A DNA stretch of 64,000 bases from Firmicutes bacterium HGW-Firmicutes-8 (GTDB lineage: Bacteria > Bacillota > Thermincolia > Thermincolales > UBA2595), in NCBI GenBank assembly GCA_002840165.1, contig PGZN01000004.1, positions 1 through 64,000 of the forward strand, written 5' to 3'. Within the stretch, counting starts at the first letter, position 1, and every line of letters begins with the position of its first letter. The translations under genes were made by a program, and so were the position numbers. A model generated the notes under the pieces. That model was not told the origin of the DNA. It searched no databases and was given only the letters and a program-made list of their open reading frames with translations. Of this stretch, positions 58,809 through 64,000 are shown piece after piece.

Positions 58809-60014
58809 ATGCATTTAATTAACATAATCAGAGAGGGTATCAGTGAAAGCCTGCTCATTCAGCTGGCTATAATTATAGGCGCTGTCAAATTGGCGGGCAC
58901 TTTGAGTGACAAGCTAAATCAACCTACGGTTTTCGGTAAACTATTAATCGGAATAATCATCGGTCCCTCCGTGTTGGGTTTAATTCATGAAACTGATACC
59001 ATCAAACTGCTGGCCGAATTAGGTGTTATTATGTTGATGTTTCTGGCCGGTTTGGAAACTGATGTCAATGAATTCAAAAAGGCCGGTTTCGCAGCTACTC
59101 TTACTGCCATCGGCGGCGTGATACTGCCAATGGCCTTCGGAGCTTGGTACAGCTTGAGCGCAGGGTACAAGGGATTTATCCCTTTATTTATAGGTACATT
59201 ATTGACTGCCACCAGTGTCAGTATTTCGGCTCAAACCCTCAGAGAGTTGGGGCGGCTTAGATCGAAGGTAGGAATGACAATACTTGGTGCGGCAGTTATC
59301 GATGACGTCCTTGGGATAGTAGTACTAACTTTAGTTCTTGGGCTAGCTGGCACCGCCGGTGGCGGCGGGCCGGCAGAGGTGACTTTTGTTATTATTAAGA
59401 TGGGCTTGTTCTTTGTGTTCGCCACTTATCTTGGAAAGCTTGTTATACCCCCGGTTTTAAAATGGCTGCACCGTATGCCTGTAACTCAAGGTTTAACGGC
59501 AGCTGCTTTGATTTTTGTTTTCATATTCGCTTTTACTGCTGAGAAGGCCGGAGTAGCCAATATTACAGGGGCTTACATAGCCGGGATCATTATGGGTACG
59601 ACCAAATACAGGGATGAAATTATGGAAAAATCCGAAGCTCTGGGATATTCTTTTTTAATTCCTATATTCTTTGTCAGTATAGGGTTAAAAGCAAAAGTTG
59701 AGTCAGTTGGCGGGGGATTAATGTTTATAGTAATCTTAAGCCTCATCGCAGTTCTCTCAAAGCTTGTCGGATGTGGAGCCGGGGCAAAATTATCAGGATT
59801 TGGATGGAAAAAATCTCTGGTGATTGGTACGGGAATGATTTCGAGAGGGGAAATTGCGCTGATTATAGCATCCATAGGACTAAACGCAAAACTTATTGAT
59901 AACTCATTGTATACGGCCCTTGTCATAATGATATTGGTTTCAACTATAGTTACTCCCCCACTGCTCAAAGCAGTTATTCACTTGAGTGACAAAAAGGTCA
60001 AGCATGTTTCCTAA
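58809..60014 (+). CDS. Kef/NapA-type cation:proton antiporter (CPA2)
   Basis: This 401-residue membrane protein has about twelve helices, with LAELGVIMLMFLAGLETD and GAAVIDDVLGIVVL (the ion-binding Asp pair). No TrkA-N domain follows. It would exchange Na+ or K+ for protons. ATG at 58809 with TTGGAGG is preferred over the open frame from 58722. Confidence 0.9.
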   Translation: MHLINIIREGISESLLIQLAIIIGAVKLAGTLSDKLNQPTVFGKLLIGIIIGPSVLGLIHETDTIKLLAELGVIMLMFLAGLETDVNEFKKAGFAATLTAIGGVILPMAFGAWYSLSAGYKGFIPLFIGTLLTATSVSISAQTLRELGRLRSKVGMTILGAAVIDDVLGIVVLTLVLGLAGTAGGGGPAEVTFVIIKMGLFFVFATYLGKLVIPPVLKWLHRMPVTQGLTAAALIFVFIFAFTAEKAGVANITGAYIAGIIMGTTKYRDEIMEKSEALGYSFLIPIFFVSIGLKAKVESVGGGLMFIVILSLIAVLSKLVGCGAGAKLSGFGWKKSLVIGTGMISRGEIALIIASIGLNAKLIDNSLYTALVIMILVSTIVTPPLLKAVIHLSDKKVKHVS

Positions 60015-60022
60015 AAAACCTG

Positions 60023-60051
60023 TTGCATTATCTGAATTTGTATGCTAATAT
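60023..60051 (+). promoter_or_regulatory. Promoter of amt-1
   Basis: TTGCAT (60023-60028) and TAATAT (60046-60051) are spaced 17, just upstream of the first ANTAR hairpin. Confidence 0.65.
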
Positions 60052-60069
60052 TTATTTAATCAAATAACC

Positions 60070-60135
60070 GATACATTGATGTATCAGGGCAATGACGCTT
60101 TTCGGAAGGGGATTCCTTCTGTAAAAGCGTTTTTT
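60070..60135 (+). promoter_or_regulatory. amt-1 leader, first ANTAR unit
   Basis: P1 is GATAC-ATTGAT-GTATC and P2 is AGGGC-AATGAC-GCTTT. Both loops have A1 and G4. P2 overlaps the terminator ACGCTTTT/AAAAGCGT (with inner CGGAAGG/CCTTCTG), followed by TTTTTT. Confidence 0.85.
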
Positions 60136-60153
60136 AGTTTTCATACTCCGAAT

Positions 60154-60231
60154 GCACAGTAGTGCTTGAGGATTGAGCAAAGATGCTCTCTGTCCGGGAT
60201 AGGCGCCGAGTTCCTGGGTGAGAGTTTTTTT
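60154..60231 (+). promoter_or_regulatory. amt-1 leader, second ANTAR unit
   Basis: P2 is GAGC-AAAGAT-GCTC (A1, G4). It overlaps a terminator (CTCTC with GAGAG, inner CCGGGA with TCCTGG), followed by TTTTTTT. The possible P1 (GCAC-AGTA-GTGC) is not canonical. Confidence 0.7.
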
Positions 60232-60267
60232 GTTTAATTATAGAAATTTCAATAAGGGGTGACGCCG

Positions 60268-61659
60268 ATGAAAACTTCAAGACTAGTTTTTACCTTAGCG
60301 CTATTGTTTACTCTTATTGTTCCAGGAGCGGCTTGGGCCGCTGACGCACCGGCAATTGACACCGGGGACACCGCCTGGGTAATTGTCGCCAGCGCCCTGG
60401 TAATGCTGATGACACCTGGTTTAGCCCTTTTTTACGGGGGTATGGTGCGGCGGAAGAATGTTCTAAGCACTATTATGCAGAGCTTTATCCTGATTGCACT
60501 TATTTCCGTCCAATGGGTACTGTTTGGTTATTCACTGGCCTTCGGACCTGACAAAGCCCATTTAATCGGGGCACTGAGCTGGTTCGGTTTCCACGGAGTG
60601 GGCATGACTCCTAACGCTGATTATGCGGCAACTGTTCCCCACCAAATATTTGCCATGTTCCAGCTGATGTTTGCCATTATCACACCTGCTTTAATAACAG
60701 GCTCAATTGCAGAACGCATGAGATTCCCGGCTTTTCTGGCTTTTATTCTACTATGGGCCACCTTTATATATGACCCCCTGGCCCATTGGGTATGGGGAGT
60801 CAACGGCTGGATCCGTAATTTGGGAGCCTTAGATTTTGCCGGAGGAACTGTGGTACATATCAGTTCCGGTGTCTCGGGCTTAATCGCTGCTCTTGTGTTG
60901 GGCAAAAGAAAGGGTCACGGGAAAGAACCGATGCTGCCCCATCAACTTCCCATGACTGTGCTGGGCGCGGGCATACTCTGGTTCGGGTGGTTCGGTTTCA
61001 ATGCCGGCAGCGCCCTGGCTGCTAATGGTTTGGCAACTAACGCTTTTGTTGTCACAAACACTTCTGCTGCTGCTGCTGCTTTATCATGGGTATTTGCGGA
61101 GTGGCTGCACCACGGCAAACCTACTGTTCTGGGAGCGGCAAGTGGGGCCGTAGCCGGTCTTGTAGCAATCACACCCGGTTCCGGATATGTCACCCCGATG
61201 TCTGCCTTATTGATAGGTTTAATTGGCGGAGTGGTCTGTTACCTTGGTGTAAGTGTACTAAAATCCAGACTGGGATATGACGATTCTCTGGACGCTTTTG
61301 GTTGTCATGGAATCGGGGGAACCTGGGGAGCGATTGCCACAGGGTTGTTTGCCACCAAAGCCATTAACCCCTTAGGGGCCGATGGATTGTTTTACGGGAA
61401 CCCAGGTTTGATGAAGGCTCAGTTCATCAGTATAATAGCAACTTATGCAGTCGCTATTATAGGGACCTTCGTCATATTGAAATTTGTCAACCTCTTTACA
61501 CCTATTCGGGCTACTGCCGAAGAGGAAATGACAGGACTTGATTTAACTATGCACGGTGAAGAGGCATACCGGGATTTGGTTATGTCGGCCTCGCTGAGCC
61601 GGAACCAGTTCCGCGAGAAGACATCCGAAGCGCCGTCAATGTCGGTTAATGCTCCATAA
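60268..61659 (+). CDS. amt: Ammonium transporter (Amt family), first copy
   Basis: This 463-residue trimeric ammonium channel has a cleaved-type signal peptide (LALLFTLIVPGAAWAADAP) and eleven helices. The pore His twins are in DFAGGTVVHISSG and DAFGCHGIGGTWG. The cytoplasmic tail would receive GlnK. ATG at 60268 with GGGGTGA. It is followed by glnK and a second amt. Confidence 0.94.
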   Translation: MKTSRLVFTLALLFTLIVPGAAWAADAPAIDTGDTAWVIVASALVMLMTPGLALFYGGMVRRKNVLSTIMQSFILIALISVQWVLFGYSLAFGPDKAHLIGALSWFGFHGVGMTPNADYAATVPHQIFAMFQLMFAIITPALITGSIAERMRFPAFLAFILLWATFIYDPLAHWVWGVNGWIRNLGALDFAGGTVVHISSGVSGLIAALVLGKRKGHGKEPMLPHQLPMTVLGAGILWFGWFGFNAGSALAANGLATNAFVVTNTSAAAAALSWVFAEWLHHGKPTVLGAASGAVAGLVAITPGSGYVTPMSALLIGLIGGVVCYLGVSVLKSRLGYDDSLDAFGCHGIGGTWGAIATGLFATKAINPLGADGLFYGNPGLMKAQFISIIATYAVAIIGTFVILKFVNLFTPIRATAEEEMTGLDLTMHGEEAYRDLVMSASLSRNQFREKTSEAPSMSVNAP

Positions 61660-61735
61660 AAAACCGCGGAGAGCGCGGAGAAAAGACGGAGGGCGCGGAG
61701 AGAAATCAATAATATTCCGCGGGCTCAATAAAGAC
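61660..61735. repeat. Mosaic repeat copy between amt-1 and glnK
   Basis: GCGGAGAGCGCGGAGAAAAG, GCGCGGAGAG, then AATAAAGACCATAAAGAGAAAG. The GCGGAG module is shared with 21600, 41000 and 44510. Confidence 0.65.
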
Positions 61736-61765
61736 CATAAAGAGAAAGACGAAGTAAAAGTATAA

Positions 61766-62115
<350 letters not shown>

Positions 62116-62116
<1 letters not shown>

Positions 62117-62152
62117 TTGCTAGTTCCTAGTTTCTAGTTGCTAGTTGAACTG
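62116..62152. repeat. CTAGTTG heptamer repeats
   Basis: Four or five degenerate units of CTAGTTN (TTGCTAGTTCCTAGTTTCTA and on) directly follow the glnK stop. Confidence 0.75.
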
Positions 62153-62195
62153 GACTAAAATATTAGACTTACAATGATTAACGACAACTCTATAT

Positions 62196-62265
62196 AATAC
62201 TACGATGTATTTACAGCAGAGACGCTTCTCGGACCTATTTCGAGGTTTTGAGAGGCGTCTTTTTT
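62196..62265 (+). promoter_or_regulatory. amt-2 leader, first ANTAR unit
   Basis: P2 is AGC-AGAGAC-GCT (A1, G4). It overlaps the terminator GACGCTTCTC/GAGAGGCGTC, followed by TTTTTT. A possible P1, AATAC-TACGAT-GTATT, would overlap the -10 TATAAT (62193-62198; -35 TTACAA at 62169), so either the promoter or this P1 is wrong. Confidence 0.65.
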
Positions 62266-62270
62266 ATAAC

Positions 62271-62359
62271 CCGTTATGTAAAACGGTATTTACAGCTGGT
62301 TGAGCAGTGGCGCTCTCTTGGTGGGAAAATCGGCGTCTTCCCATTAGAGAGCGCTTTCT
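62271..62359 (+). promoter_or_regulatory. amt-2 leader, second ANTAR unit
   Basis: P1 is CCGTT-ATGTAA-AACGG (A1 but T4). P2 is GAGC-AGTGGC-GCTC (A1, G4). P2 overlaps the terminator GCGCTCTCT/AGAGAGCGC, followed by TTTCTG. Confidence 0.7.
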
Positions 62360-62409
62360 GCTTACCTATAAAAAAACAAAAAACAAGTTTAATAGAGGAG
62401 GAGATTGTA

Positions 62410-63813
62410 ATGACTAAGAAGCTAACACTAGTTTCAATTTTAATGATCTTATTGGTTTTGGGCTTTACCGGGGCAGCTTTTGCTGCTGACGCTCCAACTG
62501 CCGAGTCCAATGCCGTGGCCATCGATACGGCCTGGACTCTGCTGGCAGGTTTCCTGGTTTTCTTCATGCAGGCCGGTTTTGCCATGGTAGAGACAGGTTT
62601 TACCCGTGCTAAGAATGCATCTAACATCATTATGAAAAACTTAATGGACTTTGCTGTGGGAACCATCGCCTTCTGGTTAGTCGGTTTTGGCATCATGTTT
62701 GGCGCCAGTAAAGCGGGACTTTTCGGAACTTCACTTTTCGGCGCTACAGGCAATGCTGACCACTTAGGTTTATCGATCCCATTAATGGCCTTCTTAATCT
62801 TCCAAACTGTGTTTGCAGCTACGGCATCAACAATCGTTTCAGGCGCGATGGCAGAAAGAACTAAGTTTGTATCATATATAATGTACAGTGCAGTTATCAG
62901 TCTTGTTATTTACCCGGTGGTAGGCCATTGGATTTGGAATGCCGGGGGATGGTTGGCCCAAAGAGGTTTTATTGACTTCGCGGGTTCAACGGTTGTTCAC
63001 TCTGTAGGTGGTTGGGCTGCCTTAGTAGGCGCGGCCATATTGGGTCCAAGGTTAGGCAAATATGGAAAAGACGGAAAAGTCAACGTCATCCCCGGTCACA
63101 GCATTACTCTTGCCGCTCTTGGTGTCTTTATTCTCTGGTTTGGCTGGTTTGGATTTAACCCTGGCAGTACTTTAGCAGCCACGAATCTGAATATCGCCAG
63201 TATTGCGGTAACTACCAACATTGCAGCTGCAGCAGGGGCTTGTCTGGCCATGATTTTTACCTGGGTTAGATATGGAAAAGCTGATGTCAGTATGACTTTA
63301 AACGGCGCCCTAGCAGGTTTGGTAGGTATTACCGCTGGGTGTAATGCAGTAAGCAATGTCGGAGCCGCTGTTATTGGGGCGATAGCAGGTGTGTTGGTCA
63401 TCTTATCCGTGGAATTCTTTGATAAGGTTGTTAAGATTGACGATCCCGTCGGGGCAATCTCTGTTCACGGTATTTGTGGCTCCTTTGGTACTGTTATGGT
63501 TGGTTTTCTCGCTGTAGATGGAGGTCTTCTCTACGGTGGAGGCTCCAAGCTTCTGGTAACCCAGTTGATTGGTGTTGGGGCAGTATTTGCCTGGACTGTT
63601 ATAACCGGTGGAATTCTCTTTACAGTATTGAAGTATACCGTCGGTTTAAGGGTCTCAGAAGCTGAAGAGGTTGAAGGTCTTGACATTGGAGAACATGGTA
63701 TGACAGCTTATCCGGACTTTGTCTTCAGGGCGACATCCAGCAGGCACGGTTATGAGGCAGCTGGCTATCCTGAACAAAAACGTGTCGCCCAGACTGTAGA
63801 AAAAACCGTATAA
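62410..63813 (+). CDS. amt: Ammonium transporter (Amt family), second copy
   Basis: This 467-residue channel has signal peptide ILMILLVLGFTGAAFAADAP. The pore His residues are in DFAGSTVVHSVGG and GAISVHGICGSFG. It is diverged from the first copy and has the longer N-terminal region MQAGFAMVETGFTRAKN typical of the other Amt branch. ATG at 62410 follows AGAGGAGGAG; the long open frame upstream runs through the leader and is not coding. Confidence 0.94.
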   Translation: MTKKLTLVSILMILLVLGFTGAAFAADAPTAESNAVAIDTAWTLLAGFLVFFMQAGFAMVETGFTRAKNASNIIMKNLMDFAVGTIAFWLVGFGIMFGASKAGLFGTSLFGATGNADHLGLSIPLMAFLIFQTVFAATASTIVSGAMAERTKFVSYIMYSAVISLVIYPVVGHWIWNAGGWLAQRGFIDFAGSTVVHSVGGWAALVGAAILGPRLGKYGKDGKVNVIPGHSITLAALGVFILWFGWFGFNPGSTLAATNLNIASIAVTTNIAAAAGACLAMIFTWVRYGKADVSMTLNGALAGLVGITAGCNAVSNVGAAVIGAIAGVLVILSVEFFDKVVKIDDPVGAISVHGICGSFGTVMVGFLAVDGGLLYGGGSKLLVTQLIGVGAVFAWTVITGGILFTVLKYTVGLRVSEAEEVEGLDIGEHGMTAYPDFVFRATSSRHGYEAAGYPEQKRVAQTVEKTV

Positions 63814-63823
63814 ATATCACATT

Positions 63824-63867
63824 AAACGAAGGAGCTCACTCCATAAGGGAGAGGGCTCCTTCGTTTT
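63824..63867 (+). terminator. Terminator after amt-2
   Basis: The arms AAACGAAGGAGC and GCTCCTTCGTTT pair, then T follows. Confidence 0.8.
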
Positions 63868-63882
63868 GCCTAAAAGTTTTTA

Positions 63883-63912
63883 TTGACCATCAATGTTTTT
63901 CTAATTTATAAT
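63883..63912 (+). promoter_or_regulatory. Promoter of the gene running off the right end
   Basis: TTGACC (63883-63888) and TATAAT (63907-63912) are spaced 18. About 80 bases of leader follow before the partial gene. Confidence 0.55.
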
Positions 63913-63991
63913 ACGAGTATAGAAATTAATGTAATTGAGTACATAGTATAATACAGAGCAAGGTAATTATTGGCTGTTAAGGGAGGTTGCA

Positions 63992-64000
63992 GTGAAAAAG
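63992..64000 (+). CDS. Start of an unidentified gene (partial)
   Basis: GTG AAA AAG follows GGGAGGTTGCA at good spacing. Only three codons are in the window; nothing can be said of the product. Confidence 0.4.

Noticed and set aside
62248-62409. N-terminal extension of amt-2
   Set aside because: It overlaps the ANTAR leader; ATG at 62410 has AGAGGAGGAG and begins a signal peptide.

Overview
The window reads as chromosome of an anaerobic, spore-forming, diazotrophic member of the Clostridia (Firmicutes), most like the Peptococcaceae/Desulfotomaculum group. The signs are a CotF-type coat protein, a selenocysteine formate dehydrogenase with FdhE, a clostridial-type molybdenum nif cluster with nifI1/nifI2 between nifH and nifD, a UPF0182 protein, AGGAGG ribosome binding sites with frequent GTG/TTG starts, and moderate GC. 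This placement is inference from gene content. No rRNA, tRNA, CRISPR array or intact transposase was seen.

Layout. 1-6.9 kb: a MacA/MacB-type ABC exporter followed by its own histidine kinase and NtrC-type sigma54 activator, with a -24/-12 promoter and paired upstream repeats. 7.0-13.1 kb (minus): a small Gln-rich protein, then fdhE-fdhA(Sec)-FeS-FeS, encoding a Tat-exported formate dehydrogenase with two near-duplicate four-cluster ferredoxin subunits and no membrane cytochrome. 13.4-22.4 kb: a DUF255 protein, a decaying accessory patch (orphan MNT nucleotidyltransferase, gene fragments, a MarR remnant), an ECF S component, a second MacB-type exporter, CotF, a DtxR/MntR regulator and a DUF1624 membrane protein. 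22.4-35.5 kb: THUMP methyltransferase, UPF0182, rhomboid, cysteine synthase, LytS/LytTR pair, CheW, acpS, nnr, CBS protein and alanine racemase. 35.6-47.7 kb: a tiny hydrophobic peptide gene, ANTAR regulator plus glnA, gdhA, HD-GYP protein, a second ANTAR regulator, a two-P-loop ATPase, asnB and a damaged AIM24-type gene. 47.7-63.9 kb: nifH-nifI1-nifI2-nifD-nifK-nifE-nifN-nifB-ferredoxin-anfO, a nifB fragment, chromate transporter, Kef-type antiporter, and amt-glnK-amt.

The most striking system is a nitrogen regulon that appears to be controlled by RNA antitermination. The leaders of nifH, gdhA, asnB and both amt genes carry short hairpins with six-base loops having A at position 1 and G at position 4. 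In every case the 3' arm of the hairpin is also the 5' end of an intrinsic terminator, which is the ANTAR architecture. There are eight such units; nifH, amt-1 and amt-2 have two in series. Two ANTAR response-regulator-like proteins lie in the same window, one translationally coupled to glnA, and both lack the phosphoacceptor aspartate at the same position (Asn55 and Ala55). Nitrogenase, ammonium uptake and glutamate/asparagine metabolism may therefore share a phosphorylation-independent antitermination switch, with PII proteins (NifI1, NifI2, GlnK) acting after translation.

The second theme is non-coding repeats. Intergenic regions hold a mosaic repeat family (GCGGAG-rich, CACAGAG-rich and ACAGTTACAG modules, and a GCAGC-AAA-GCTGC hairpin). 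At two loci these are arranged as long nested imperfect palindromes, and one copy lies inside the nif operon. Heptamer tandem repeats also recur, the largest being 35 perfect units before the CBS-domain gene.
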